Counted from the stretch's first letter, positions 1 to 11,389 are shown. The stretch is 64,000 nt of DNA from Chara braunii (GCA_003427395.1 BFEA01000181.1:2161067-2225066); one strand, 5' to 3'. The notes: generated by a model from the letters alone, not told the origin. Translations and numbers: made by a program.

Positions 1-2402
1 CCCTTGCCTTACCATCGCTCCTGGAGGCACTGCAAGGGTAGCAAAATGAGTCAAAAGATCTTCCAGAATTTACGGACACGCAAAAAACTTCTGACATCTA
101 TTACTCGTCTGAGAGGCAAGGGTCAGTTCATGATCTTCTTGGGGTCGAAACTCCTAACCTTGGAGAAACAACTAAAGCCTAAAATGGTTGCTTCTGCTTG
201 AAAGAGAAGGGGTCTTTGGTCCACTTGCAGGCATATTACACTTTTAAAATCTTTTTAGGACTAACTTTACACCCTTTATGTTCCCAGACAAGCTTTCTGA
301 CACCATCACTGCTCAAAGTCTCAACACTTACTACATGTGCTTTCACTGGCTGATCATCAATATAAGGATTGATCATCTTAGGAGAGATATCGTACATAAC
401 ATAAATCGTATCTATTTGAACCATCGCCACACCATTAGTTCACCATTGTGCTAGCACGCAGATTTAAATAAGTCCTCTCGGCGTGTGCATGATAGTCATT
501 GGTCGGTTAGTGGGATCAACAAAAATTGATCGTAGCCAGAATATATAAATCAATTAATGAATCAATTGACTAGCAAATGATTAAGAAAGGAGATCAACAT
601 TAGGGAGGTTACCTGTATCATGCACCTTTACTGAGTTGAGTGTATGTCTCAAACCATCCTCTGGTTTCCATAAGCAAAACCAGTAATTAACAAACGGTTC
701 GTGAACACGTTCAACAACATTCGATACAATCTTTTTATCAAGATATTTAGCCACATCTGCCTTTTTTTTGGGGGCATACTTAGTTGGTTTGTCATTTCAT
801 GGAATATGATGTTCTGTCTAGATTTTAGTCATCTTAATCATGTCACATTTAGGCGCTCTGTCTTTTCATTATTAAAAGAAAATGCATCCGAGAGTTTTTG
901 ACGCGTCTTTGAGATATATTCCTTGTTTTTTTTGTCAGATAAACTGATCTGATCCGTTCTTCATAGTGTCAAATCTTTCTCTAGTGACTGTGTTTTCTAA
1001 ATTTGTCGACTCCCTTAATGCTTCGATGATTTTTCTTTCCTTCTCCAATGCTTCACCATAATCTTTTTGATGTGAAAACGGCCACCGATTTTTTTTCCAA
1101 CCCCTCGGGCTTGAATTTTCTTTTTGATCCAGTTAATATTTTCCTAAAAAAGGATGAGTTGAAGCAAATCATACTTCCATTTTCAACTCTTAGCATATTC
1201 AACAACCTTCTTGAATACCTTAATTTGTTTATCATCATTTTTTAGTTTGCCAAAAATTTTAATCATTTTAGAGGTCTGATTAATAATGTCCACTGAAATG
1301 TTTTAATCTCTTGCTTATTTTTTTCTTTGAGTTTTCTAGTTTTTTTTTCCTGATAATTAGTTGATATATGATGCTTATGTTGGTTGGAGGTATAAACCAT
1401 AAAGGTATGTTTTTGACCAGTCGTTGGATTCTGCAAGCTAATCGAAGATGACCCATTATGACTTAATAACAAGACAACTTTTATTCTATGCAAAAACAGA
1501 GTACTCATGACAAAGTCATGATCCAAATTTCGTGCCACGAACCCTAACAATTTGATAAATATTGTTTAACCTTTATTGACAGATTATGAATATAACTGAC
1601 GAGGTACAATGCTCCAACAATATTACTCAAGATGCCATTTGAAGTTCTATGAATAGTTAAGTCATAAACCTCAATAATCCTCTGAGAAAGAAGAACCATT
1701 TCTGCCCAGAGTCTATGAAGGCTCGGATCTTCACTTGATTGATATAAATAGTCAAGTATCCTCAACCCATGGTCGCGAATCTTTTATTACACCGTGATAA
1801 TGACCTGTCCACTTGAGCAGGGAAAGTTGCCCTCAAATAGTTGACTTCCACCTTTTTCTTTTCAATCAGTTTCGTAAGCCTCTCTTTCAACTTATGTGCT
1901 AAAGGCATTGTGTTTTTGAAAATAGAGTTACATCTGTTTCATCTAGCATTTTTATAATCACATCACTGATTACGGTTCCGTCTTTCATTATTTGTTATCA
2001 CATCGCTAATTAAAGTCTCGTCTTACATTTCACTCTTGAGGATGAACCTTCTCTTCTTCGACTGTTTATTCTTTCGAAACAAGGGAGTCTATTTTTTAAC
2101 ATCAATAATATTTTTAAGGTATTTTAAGTCTTCTTCATTTATTTTCCTCGGTCATCTGAGGCGTTAAGTTTACTTGAAGGTCTAATATTTTTCCAACCAC
2201 TATATCAGGTTCCATGACGACTTGAGATGGTAAAACACTTTCAAAGGATGACATGTTAATTGAACAAGAGGGTGCACAAGAAGGAAGTTCTACAAACTTG
2301 GAAGAATCTTGAGAAGTAGGATTTTCTTCTAGTAGATGACAACTTGAGAAAATCTCATCTGAAAAGTCTCCCACCAACGTCAAAGATTGTGAGGGAAAAT
2401 CA
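1..2402. other. AT-rich flank, no recognised gene
   Basis: AT-rich sequence sharply different in composition from the GC-rich block that follows. Only short open frames are visible, the best on the minus strand at 236-430, 1263-1765 and 2135-2400; none matches a family I know. The minus-strand frame at 2135-2400 stays open up to the hAT insertion point, and would remain open across it if the hAT were removed, so this was probably coding sequence of an older retroelement that the hAT entered. Function unknown. Confidence 0.5.
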
Positions 2403-2410
2403 GTTACGAT
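2403..2410. repeat. 8-bp target site duplication (GTTACGAT) of the hAT element
   Basis: GTTACGAT lies directly beside the element end CTATGTTGCACGC. Its reverse complement ATCGTAAC lies at 8332-8339 beside the other end CTATGTTACACGC. Eight bases is the normal hAT duplication length. The opposite orientation of the second copy is explained by the inversion described in the findings. Confidence 0.8.
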
Positions 2411-3534
2411 CTATGTTGCACGCTGGCCGCGGCCGAGTTCGGCCCAGGCCGCGGTCGGTGACCTAGTCTGGGACCCCCCTGGTCGCGGCCGGCGGTCGAG
2501 TTTTTTCAGCCACGGCGTTGACCGATCTGGGGGGCGGTTTTCGGAGCAGGGTGCAGGTTTGGGGTGGGGGGGTGGGGGGGCACCCCCTCAAAATGACAGG
2601 GCGTAAAAAAAAACAAAAACGGGGGGGTCCTGCACAAGACCCTTGAAGGGTGGCCCGCGAAAAATCCGGCAGACCTCGTGTGCAGGTTCGTCGATGTGGG
2701 GTCGCAGGGAGGAGGGTCTGGAACAGTGGAAAAAATATATATATATATATATATATATTTGACCCCTGCGGGGCGGCCCAACGTGGGTTGGATGAGGGCC
2801 TGGTTGGGGCGGGCCGTGCGGCCAGGCGGGGTCGAAGCTAGACGGGGCTGCAGATGGCAGACCCCAGGCGGATTAGGGCCTCACGCACTGAAAGGTAGGC
2901 GTCGGTTTCATTAATGAGGGCGAAGACAGTTCGGCGCTTATTTTAAAACAACACATTCATGGCAATCATAAGTCAGACCCTGTTTGGCATACCAATGTCA
3001 AAACACATTGGAAATCAATCACAGTGCGGCGAACCACAAGTTTCAAACAATGATAACAGGNAAGTGTGTCATAGTGTGTGTTCACCCATGAGACTGATGG
3101 ACATTCATTAGCACATCATTTATGTAAGAACACATTCATTAGCACATCCCTATGTCGCATCTGAAATTAACAGCACATTCATAATGGAGGCATCCATGAC
3201 ATGTAGGTGCGTGGCATCAGAGCACATAATTTCCAACATTCACGACAACAGAGCAGAAAACAATCACCAAACAACAGGGACTTAGATGCAAGACCAATGT
3301 TGGCGGAGGAACAAGAACAAGAGCAAATATATGACAAAGCATTTCAATGGAAATGCGTATGTACAAGGCTGAAGCCAAAAACTGGACCCGTAGTCTCTAC
3401 TCCACAAACGAGTAGCAAAAAAAAACTGGACCCATCGTCTCTGCTACACAACAGAGTACCAAAAAAAAGCTGGAGCCGTCGACGGGCGTCGTCTCTCCTG
3501 TACAACCGAGTAGCAAAAAGAAAAAAAAAAAACC

Positions 3535-6096
3535 CTAAAGTCCACATACTATCGTCGTCTTCATGGAACTACATCGACATAAATATGCTACAACTCTGCC
3601 GACAGAGCGTCCAGGCTGTATAACCACGCGAAAAAAAAAAAAAAAACTAATGAAAAAAAAAAAAACCCACGGACGTCGTCGTCTCCCACCAGAGCGCGCG
3701 CGGCCATGCGATCTTCCCCGGCGCCCTCCTCTCCCTCCGGCACCTGTGCCCCGTGCCCCACTGACGTATGCCGCATGTGCTGCAGTGGCCGCCGCGGCCA
3801 CCTGTGCCCTGTGTCTGCCGGCCGCAGTCTCGATCGGCTCGGACTCAGTGTCTGCGTCCTCGTCCTCCTCCGCTTGTGCAGCAATCCCCCTCTCTCTCTC
3901 TCTGTGAATCGCGTCCAATGCTGCCTGCCCAGCGGCGACCCCTGCAGCGAGTCGAGCCTCAACCTCTGAGAGGCCATGCTGTCGTCTCGTCCCGAGTCGC
4001 ATCAACAACCCCTCCCCGCCCGATGTGATCTGCTCTCCCCGCAGCCTATCCGTGGATGTCCCTGGGGCCTCGAGGACCAATGTCCTCCTCGTCTCTGATC
4101 GTGACAAACCAAGCATGCTGCCTGCCATCTGTAGGCTCAAACGTCCGGACCCGCCCTCCGTAGCCTGCGTCTGAATAGGCGCACGTCCCGTTAAGACGCC
4201 CCTCCCGGCGTCGTAATCCGCCCGCAACCGGTCCCCGACCCGCCGAACAGTTGACCGTCCGCAACCCACACCTCGGACTGGCGGCGGGGAACCGCCACTG
4301 TGCGCGACTCCGGGTGCCACCGTCCGGTCCCCGGTGTCGACCCTGCCCTCCGGAGTTTGTGCGGGCGGTGGAGGTATCGATCCTGCACTATCTCTGCCGT
4401 CGTCGCTGCGTCTGCCGAACCCCACCTCACCCGCACCGGACTCACTCCCTCTAACGCCGAGCGACGAACCCGACCAGTGAGGGCTCTGTACTGTGAACGG
4501 GGGCGTTGAATATACCCTCCTAGGGGCCCGCTGCTTGCCGCTCTTGCGGCTTAGGTGTGCGAAACGGTCATCCGTCAACGCGTGCGCCAAAGCGTCGGCG
4601 TCGAAGAAAGTGTGCGCTGTGTCGTGAGGGCGCATGGGAGGCACTGTGGGGTCCCTCAACACCAAGGTGAGACTATGCAGATCGTCCTCCGGACCGTGGT
4701 CGTCGTCATCGTCGCCATCCGGTCCATCGTCTCCACCGACACCCGCGGTATCCCCATCTCCACCGGGTCCACCCTCTCCTCTGCCGCACACTGCGGCACC
4801 CTGTCCCTCATCACCCGCGGTCTTGCTGTCGCCACGGCCCCCACTAGGGGACCCACCGCCCATGACAACATCCTGCCCCTCAGGGACACCCGCGGCGGCA
4901 TCCTGCCCCTCATAATCGAACTCCCCCTGAACCGCCTTCTCAGGGACACCCAAGTCGTCGACGTCACGGCTCCCCTCCCCTCCTGTCTCCAAGTCCCTCT
5001 GCCGACGGTGCTCGTCGAGATATGCGAACCGACCCTCCCACTGTGGCAAACTCCTCAGCCGCTCCTCCTCCTCTCGGTCCAAACGGGCATCCCTCTCCTC
5101 CTCAGTCTCAACAGGGCCCCGCTCAACGTCCGCGTCTATGCGCACATCCTGCGGTGAGGCACGTCGACGTCCCTCGACACTAAAATCTCCCAAGCTCCTG
5201 CCAAGCCCTATGTCCTCGAAGTCCTGTGTGCGGAGCACCGACGGCGAGCCGGGCCCACGATTCTCGCCTTCATGTGTCCGGTCTCTGCATGCTCCCGACG
5301 CCAACCTCTCCGAACGCCTAAGTGTCTCCCCCTCGGGCTGTGCAGAAATCGGATGATGGGAGGGAGAGAAGCGACGATCACGAAGGGGCACCTCCTCATC
5401 CTTGGCCTCCCCCTCCGCCTCACTGTCGCTCCTTACCTCCCAACGCCTGCCTGTCTGCCGAAGACCTCCCCGTGGCTGCCGCTCCCGCGAGTCGTCCATG
5501 CGAACCTCCGCATGCGAACGTCCTCCATGACCACCGTCGGCTCTGCTGCTGCCACTCGTCGGCGCGGTCGACGACACACCACCAGTGATAACTAATGTGA
5601 ATGAATCTATGCCGTCACGACCCCCACCGTAAGTGAAGTACTCTCGCTCAGCCGTCGGGTCGCGATTCAGCGGCGTGTCATCATTGTTAGTCCAATCGTC
5701 GTCGATGTCGTCGTTTGCCGCAGCAACGCCCACATGATCCCCACCCTTCGGCCACGGTCGCAGCTCCGTCGCTCTGCTGCCGAACACGTCCCGAACCGAA
5801 CGGGCTCTGGACGGTCGGTTGTCACGGAAAGCGACAATCTGCCGCCGGATCTCCTGCTCGGGAACACTGCCATTAGGTCGCGCTCCCCACACCTCGGGCT
5901 CCACATCTCCCTCCTCATCCTCCTCCTCTGTCGCCGTCCCTCCCCGACCGCTCCCCATAACCCATGGCATCACGTAGCCACCACCCTGCCGTGCGCATGA
6001 GGCCAGTTTGAGATTGGTGGCAATCTCAACCAGCTGTGCAAGCTTGGCGAACCCAAGCTTGCAGCGCCTTGCCGTGCTGACGCGTTCGTGCTCCGC
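3535..6096 (-). CDS. Long disordered C-terminal tail of the hAT transposase
   Basis: Open on the minus strand for about 850 codons directly downstream of, and in frame with, the dimerisation motif (AEHERVSTARRCKLGF, then KLAQLVEIATNLKL, as expected after ERNW). The rest is low-complexity: acidic (EEEDEEGDVEPEV; DGPDGDDDDDHGPEDD), rich in Arg, Gly and Ser, with no recognised domain, ending in an Arg/Gly stretch and a Phe run encoded by poly-A/T. An isolated product could start at the Met at 5973, but the frame continues upstream to the TAG at 6097, so it is best read as the end of the transposase. Such a tail is far longer than the short C-termini of typical plant hAT enzymes. GC-rich composition makes long chance frames easier here, so the last 100-150 codons may not be coding. 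Confidence 0.55.
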   Translation of the reverse strand, partial: AEHERVSTARRCKLGFAKLAQLVEIATNLKLASCARQGGGYVMPWVMGSGRGGTATEEEDEEGDVEPEVWGARPNGSVPEQEIRRQIVAFRDNRPSRARSVRDVFGSRATELRPWPKGGDHVGVAAANDDIDDDWTNNDDTPLNRDPTAEREYFTYGGGRDGIDSFTLVITGGVSSTAPTSGSSRADGGHGGRSHAEVRMDDSRERQPRGGLRQTGRRWEVRSDSEAEGEAKDEEVPLRDRRFSPSHHPISAQPEGETLRRSERLASGACRDRTHEGENRGPGSPSVLRTQDFEDIGLGRSLGDFSVEGRRRASPQDVRIDADVERGPVETEEERDARLDREEEERLRSLPQWEGRFAYLDEHRRQRDLETGGEGSRDVDDLGVPEKAVQGEFDYEGQDAAAGVPEGQDVVMGGGSPSGGRGDSKTAGDEGQGAAVCGRGEGGPGGDGDTAGVGGDDGPDGDDDDDHGPEDDLHSLTLVLRDPTVPPMRPHDTAHTFFDADALAHALTDDRFAHLSRKSGKQRAPRRVYSTPPFTVQSPHWSGSSLGVRGSESGAGEVGFGRRSDDGRDSAGSIPPPPAQTPEGRVDTGDRTVAPGVAHSGGSPPPVRGVGCGRSTVRRVGDRLRADYDAGRGVLTGRAPIQTQATEGGSGRLSLQMAGSMLGLSRSETRRTLVLEAPGTSTDRLRGEQITSGGEGLLMRLGTRRQHGLSEVEARLAAGVAAGQAALDAIHRERERGIAAQAEEDEDADTESEPIETAAGRHRAQVAAAATAAHAAYVSGARGTGAGGRGGRRGRSHGRARSGGRRRRPWVFFFFISFFFFFRVVIQPGRSVGRVVAYLCRCSSMKTTIVCGL

Positions 6097-7320
6097 CTAG
6101 TTCCTCTCCGCTGGAGAGGCAGACGTCCATAAGTGCATGACACGGATGGCGATGGTGCGCAACTCCGGGTGGGCACGTCCATGCTCGAACCACCACGTTG
6201 CACATCGCTCGGTCTCGCTGTCCCCCCTGCAATTTGCCGCCTCGGCATCGAAGAGCTCACGATCTCCCCAATCCCCTCGCCTCGAGTGGAACTCCCTCAT
6301 CTGGTCCTCACGGGCCTGTACAATAACCCGACCGGATCGCCGCCGGTCTGCGCCAGGAGAAATCTGTCGCACTTGACCACAAGGCGGTCGTCGGCGGTCC
6401 TCTGCTGCGAATGGTAATACGTGAGGGACCGTCGGCGAGGGTTGAGGAGGTGGGCCGCAGCATGTGCGGGCTCTAGCATGTGGAGGTTGCACGCACGGCT
6501 CGATCATGTCCGTCGTCACGTCAACCCTCCTCATCAACTACAGCAGATGCCGACTCCACTCGTTAATGACGGACATCATCATCCCACCTCTATCCATCCT
6601 GCGCAACAACTGGTGGACGGGCGACATGACTAGGATGGCGTAATGGACACGCTGCCAAAACTCCCCGTCCCAGATCTGCTGTTGCACCCACTGCGCCTAA
6701 GATACGTGGGCGCGATCCCATGGGATGTGTGCCCCAACATCCCCGTGCAACATGCTCTCCAACGCGTCTCGTTGGCCTTTGAGACACGTCAGCATCAGGA
6801 AAACTGATGCAAACCGTGTCTCAACGGGCTCGACAAGCTGAATGCGAGGGCTCACCTTCCTACACAGGGTGTGAGCAGCGCCGTGCGATTTAATAAATCG
6901 CACAAGCGCTCGGGAGCGGATGCTGGTCTCCTTGACCCACACCACTCGCGTCCCGATATCTGACAACATCAAGTTGCAGACATGGGTGGAGCAGGGGAGC
7001 CAAGTGATCCTCCTGATGTCAGGCTTGGGGTCTGAGGCGAACTTGCGCGCTGCCGCCATATAGTTACTGGCGGAGTCTGTGCAGGAAAGGACAAGATGAT
7101 GGCCCGCCACCTACGGTACACGACGTCCGCTGTGTCTCGGACCGACCCATCACGTGCGACAGTGGCGTACAGCAGGGCGCCATTGGAGCGGCTTGCCGCT
7201 GCGCGACTTCCTCCCGTCGGAAAGGATAGTGGCACCTTTGTGCCGGAAAGTGGCGCGCACCTCGCTCACCATCGTCGCCACCTTCGCCCTCTGCGAAGGG
7301 ATACCGGCCCCCGCTGTAAC
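6097..7320 (-). pseudogene. hAT transposase core (DUF659 and hAT dimerisation region), broken
   Basis: Read on the minus strand. It begins with a DUF659-type segment (GATILSDGRKSRSGKP at about 7200-7245), changes frame near 7180 (NGALLYATVARDGSVRDTAD) and again near 7100 (LSCTDSASNYMAAA, then the helical ITWLPCSTHVCNLMLSDIG). Stops TAG at 6697-6699 and 6538-6540 interrupt the helical part. A further frame change lies between about 6330 and 6480. The dimerisation motif CATWWFEHGRAHPELRTIAI then SASPAERN is clear at 6100-6215 and is cut by TAG at 6097-6099, exactly where the conserved Trp of the ERxW motif belongs. In hAT enzymes this core catalyses cut-and-paste transposition. With three stops and several frameshifts it cannot make an active enzyme. 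Confidence 0.85.
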
Positions 7321-8331
7321 ATTGGTTCTTCGTTGATAATGATGATGAGACTATTCCAGCAATGTCAATTATGAGCTCTTGGTGTGTTCTTATTCGGTGA
7401 AACTCGTGATGCAATTCTGTTGTTGGCTCGAGGTCACGACTATCTGGTCTTACGGGTATGATGCTATTCGATTTCTGAAGTTCGCTATCGCTCATTTTCC
7501 TTGCATTTATCCGAACAGCCAGAAAAATTTCATACTGGGATGAGGCTCAAAGATGTCATATTTTTTTGAGTAACTCGTCTTCCTTCAGACATTTTTCTGA
7601 ACTGCCAAAAAAAATAATACTTGGATGAGGCTCATAGATGTCATATTTTTTTGACTAACTTTACTAACAACAAAAGACAAAACATTCTGAATAAGGCTCA
7701 ATATTACCCTCTCAGATCGGATGAAAAGGTTGCAATAGTCACATCTCTAGCTACAGTTTCTCATAAGAAATGGTCACTGGATCAGACTAGTACATTAGTC
7801 AAGGATTGAGAGACAGAGAATGGTATGAACAGAGGAAGTAACATGACCACACATAACATCGTTACATGAGTTATGACAAATTATATTCCCGATATCCCTA
7901 CTCCAAATGAGAAAGGGAAATATAAGTCAGAAAATGAGGATGAGAAAAATGATGACGGTGATGACAATGGAAAGAGGAGATACATCCACATCCAGAAGAA
8001 ATGAAGGAAATGGTGGTAAAGGAAAAAGAGAATAAAAAAACTTAGAAAACTTGTCGAGGAAAATTTCAATCTGCTATTGTTGTGGTAAAGGAGGCCGTGC
8101 CACCACTTATTGCGAAGAGGATGTGAAAAGTGGGGTTGCTAAAAATGATGCAATGGTTCATTCTGGGACAACTGATGAAATAAGTTGGATCCCAAACATC
8201 CTGGAGGTATGAGACTTTTTTACCTTAAACATGAAGAGATGATGAAAAGAAAGAAGAAGAGCGACTAATGTAAAAGTTCACCTCCTTATTGGTGAACTAC
8301 CAAAGGAACTTATAAAATTTAATATCCTTCA
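7321..8331. other. AT-rich segment, probable right-hand flank of the hAT in inverted orientation
   Basis: AT-rich like 1-2402 and unlike the hAT halves on both sides. It contains a degraded zinc knuckle (8072-8113) and scattered short frames. Removing the hAT and re-inverting this segment would place it directly next to 2402, which keeps the minus-strand frame at 2135-2400 open across the junction. No intact gene. Confidence 0.6.
8072..8113 (+). pseudogene. Gag-like CCHC zinc knuckle remnant
   Basis: The 14-residue reading CYCCGKGGRATTYC has the spacing CX2CX4(H)X4C of a retroelement nucleocapsid knuckle, but His is Arg (CGT for CAT). It is followed in frame by a short stretch up to a stop near 8210. 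It marks the AT-rich flank as part of a decayed LTR retrotransposon. Too short to assign to a family. Confidence 0.55.
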
Positions 8332-8339
8332 ATCGTAAC
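8332..8339. repeat. Second copy of the hAT target duplication, inverted (ATCGTAAC)
   Basis: Reverse complement of 2403-2410, directly abutting the element end CTATGTTACACGC at 8340. Inverted orientation is not possible for a simple insertion but is what an inversion with one breakpoint inside the element would leave. Confidence 0.75.
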
Positions 8340-8796
8340 CTATGTTACACGCCCGGCGGCGGCCGCAGGGTCCGAGTCGGCCGCGGCCTAGGCCGATGAC
8401 CGAATCGGCCCGGTTCGGCCTAGGCCGACCTGCCGAGTTCGGTGCAGTATTTTTTTTTCCCCTTCTTAACGTGTAAAAAAAAGAAAAAAAAAATGGGCGT
8501 GAAGGGTTGGAAAAGCCCTACACGCCCATATTTTTTTTTTGGGTGTCCAACCTTCGGCAAGGCACAGAAAAAAAAACAAAAAAACAAAAAAAAAGGCCCG
8601 GTGGGCCATTTTGGCCCTCTTTTGGTGCCAGCAAGTGAGGGGCACCGTGTGGGCAGTGGGCAGTGCGGGGAAGGCGTTGGGTCCAGGACCAGGCCACGGC
8701 AAAATTGTAGCCGTTTCAGATAAATGCTGCCATTTATCTGAAACAGCAACAGTTGTTGTTGTTGCCGTTATGCTGCCCAAATGCCTGCTCACCACT

Positions 8797-8801
<5 letters not shown>

Positions 8802-8852
<51 letters not shown>

Positions 8853-8917
8853 CTTGAGAGAGAGAGAGAGTCTCTCTAGAGAGAGAGAGACTCGTGAGAG
8901 AGAGAGAGAGAGAGACT

Positions 8918-8964
<47 letters not shown>

Positions 8965-9001
8965 TGGAGAGAGAGACTCTTGAGAGAGAGAGAGAGAGAC
9001 T

Positions 9002-9037
<36 letters not shown>

Positions 9038-9052
9038 TCTTCTTCTTCTTCT
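8802..9052. repeat. (GA)n and (TTC)n microsatellite
   Basis: Long GAGAGA tract interrupted by short ACTCTTG blocks, followed by TTCTTC repeats. Open frames of alternating Glu/Arg or Ser/Leu across it are artefacts of the repeat. Confidence 0.95.
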
Positions 9053-9482
9053 TCTTCCTGCGCACCCTGTAGCGGCGCGCGTCGGGCGAGCACGCGGGAC
9101 AGCGGCCCCGCGCTGCCCTGCGGCCGCTGCACGGCCGTCACCATCGCCGCGCGCGTCTTTTTCAAACACGCGGCCTTTTAAGTGCCCGGCTGCGGCCGGA
9201 CGCGGCCGGCCACGGCCAAACGCGGCCGATCGCGGCCGATCGCGGCCAATCACGGCCGATGGCGGCTGGGCAGAGCTGCCCGCCTCAGAGGACCAGTTGC
9301 GGGCGGCCGGCCGGGGTGTTGGTGGGCCGTAGCCTGGCGCGACATCGAGGGGACACGCCGGCAGGAGCGGCGGGGGCGTCAGCGTGCAGCGACATCAAGG
9401 GGACGCTACATCGACGGTGCGGCACAGTCAGATGACATCGAGGATCGAGGTCACGACTTGTTGGATCCTCGTGGGGGGGGCG

Positions 9483-10340
9483 ATGACAAGTGCAGGGAGC
9501 AGCGGTGCGGGGGGGTCTGGGGGTGCCCAATTCGACCCGCTGTCCGAGAAGGAGATGGCAAAGTTGAGGCGAGGGAACATTGTTTGGAACTACATCACCG
9601 CGGGCCAATACGTCGGGGACCAGTCGAAGATGCACGGGGACCGAAAGTTGTGTTGCAACTTATGCGGCCACCTGTTTCAGGGGGGATCGCCGAAGGCCGC
9701 GCGTCATTTTACGCAGTTGAAGTTCTGCAAGGCTGGGGAGATGAGAGTTCTCGTGAAACTCTGGAACCGCACGGACTACACGTTTGTGTCGTCCACTGCT
9801 CAGCGCGTGCAGAGGTGGATGGCAGACGAGGGCATACGGGACACGAGAGTGCCCGCGGGTGGCCAGAGACAGCGGATGGACGACGCAGAGAGGGACGACA
9901 TTCAGGACGCCATCGATGAGGAGGAGGGCCACGAGGGTGGGGCGAGGGAGGGGGCGGTTGCAGACGAGGCAAACGAGGCAGTCGGAGAGCCTAACCTGCT
10001 AGGGGAGGAGGTGGTGATGACGTAGAGAGGCGTCGGTGGAGCGGGTCCTGTTACTAGGGCGCCGCGAGGTGAGGTGGACCGCGCGAGGAGGGAGAAGAGG
10101 ACAGTGGGGCAGGCTGGCGTCGAGGTGCCAAACACGGCCAGGGAGAAGAGGGCTCGGCAGACCACGATTGTCGAGATGTACGCCAGGGAGAAGTTGGTCG
10201 AGTTTCATGACACGTGGCTTCGGTGGATCTACGTGAAGAAGTTGCCATTCAACGCCTTCCGTGGTCCAGAGTTCCAGAGGGTGCGGCAGGAAGCAGAGAG
10301 AGTGCCTCGCTCTATCCAGTTCCGGTTTCCCTCCTATCGT
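9483..10340 (+). pseudogene. hAT transposase N-terminal part with BED-type zinc finger, truncated
   Basis: The likely start is ATG 9483 (MTSAGSSGAGGSGG), because the frame upstream of it is low-complexity repeat-derived sequence. A BED-type zinc finger follows at about residues 45-95 (VWNYITAGQ..., CCNLCGHLFQGG, ARHF...KFC), giving CX2C plus His and Cys ligands; BED fingers bind the transposon ends. An acidic linker follows, then one in-frame TAG at 10023-10025, then the usual segment before DUF659 (TIVEMYAREKLVEFHDTW, LPFNAFRGPEFQRV). The frame ends at 10340 on the residues FRFPSYR. The DUF659 part that should follow is at 7320 on the opposite strand. Inactive as found. Confidence 0.8.
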
Positions 10341-11109
10341 ATCTGGCGCTCGGCACCCAGACTACAGATGATAGATCCTATCTAGCCTACTCTATAATGT
10401 CGCCGAATGACGGCAACAGCTTCACCGAAGTACAAGCAGATCTCGGACAATGTCGTTGCTTTTAGCACCAGGTATGTCTCTCGTATCACTCACAACTCGT
10501 TCCCCAACTCACAGATGCCACTTGCACCCGGACCACCATGCGTCACATCCAGCTCACAGAGCGCAACTCGTCTATGGCTGCCTGCTCCTTCCTGCTCGCC
10601 CGTGAGCGGCAACCAGCTTCAGCGCAGCAGCGCTTGCACAACATGCAGCCAACACCCGAAAGTCCAATGCGGAGGCAGGCCCTTTGCTATATGGAAGTGG
10701 CCTGCCTGTGTTCTGTTCCAGGCGGCGCTGGGCCTTTCCCAAGAAGCTTTTAGTAGGCCTCGGTAGACTGAGGCCCAGACCAAACAAATTGGCCCAGGGC
10801 TGCTGGCTGTTACCTGTGGCCAACTGCTCGCAACCTGAGTTGTGCCTATGCTGCGAATCTCGCACAGGGCCTGACTCAGATGCATTTGATAAAGGAAGCC
10901 AGGGCCTGGGCGCTTCCAACCAACTGGCGCAGTGCAACTGCCTGAATTTTCCCCAGTTGCTAAGTAGTCCAAAATAGGCCTCTGAGGGTCTGTCGGGCCT
11001 GCCTTCACTTAGGGTGGCCGATGCTGTTGCAAATAGGGCCCAGTGGGGCTTATTGAGGTCTTGTGCTTCGCATTCCCTCCTCCATACTTCGCTAGTCCTA
11101 TGAGAAGTT
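10341..11109. other. No recognised gene
   Basis: Moderately GC-rich, with GGCC-rich segments (10680-11060) that look LTR-like in style, but I could not pair it with a second copy in the window. Open frames here overlap on both strands with no recognisable motif. Confidence 0.5.
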
Positions 11110-11220
11110 CAGTCTTCGATAATCAGGCGCTTTCCTTTCCGTAAAGACTTCTCATAGTGGGCAACTACCTGTGGAGCGGTTTGCATCAGTTCCTCCCTTG
11201 TGAACCATCTGTCTTCCTTT

Positions 11221-11375
11221 NNNNNNNNNNNNNNNNNNNNNNNNNNNNNNNNNNNNNNNNNNNNNNNNNNNNNNNNNNNNNNNNNNNNNNNNNNNNNNNN
11301 NNNNNNNNNNNNNNNNNNNNNNNNNNNNNNNNNNNNNNNNNNNNNNNNNNNNNNNNNNNNNNNNNNNNNNNNNNN
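11221..11375. other. Assembly gap (155 N) flanked by a near-identical 75-bp repeat
   Basis: The 75 bases before the gap (from GACTTCTCATAGTGGGCAAC at about 11146) recur, with a few differences, immediately after it at 11376. Either a real tandem duplication or two haplotypes or reads joined across a false gap. Confidence 0.9.
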
Positions 11376-11389
11376 GACTTCTCATAGTG

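Larger units (their letters stand above)
2411..7320 (-). mobile_element. hAT DNA transposon, 3' portion (C-terminal half of transposase)
   Basis: GC-rich block starting with terminal sequence CTATGTTGCACGC, followed by subterminal GGCCGCGGCC / GTTCGGCC repeats (2425-2510) resembling those at the other end (8355-8445). It carries on the minus strand the DUF659/RNase H-like core and hAT dimerisation region of a transposase plus a long tail. Homology starts abruptly at 7320, in the middle of the transposase, at a composition switch to AT-rich DNA. The missing N-terminal half is at 8340-10340 in opposite orientation. A (TA)n run lies at 2732-2759. Confidence 0.85.
8340..10340 (+). mobile_element. 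hAT DNA transposon, 5' portion (N-terminal part of transposase)
   Basis: Starts with terminal sequence CTATGTTACACGC (12 of 13 bases equal to 2411-2423) and GGCCGCGGCC / TTCGGCC subterminal repeats, then homopolymer runs, a long (GA)n tract (8802-9033), a TTC run, and about eight tandem GCGGCCGATC-like decamers (9180-9265) upstream of the BED-finger reading frame. Transposase similarity stops at about 10340, the codon before the residue with which the other half begins. Confidence 0.8.

Noticed and set aside
4555-5157. 200-codon plus-strand frame
   Set aside because: Antisense shadow of the GC-rich transposase tail; no motif.
8802-9033. Open frames of Arg-Glu or Ser-Leu repeats on both strands
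   Set aside because: Produced by the (GA)n microsatellite in every frame; no coding evidence.
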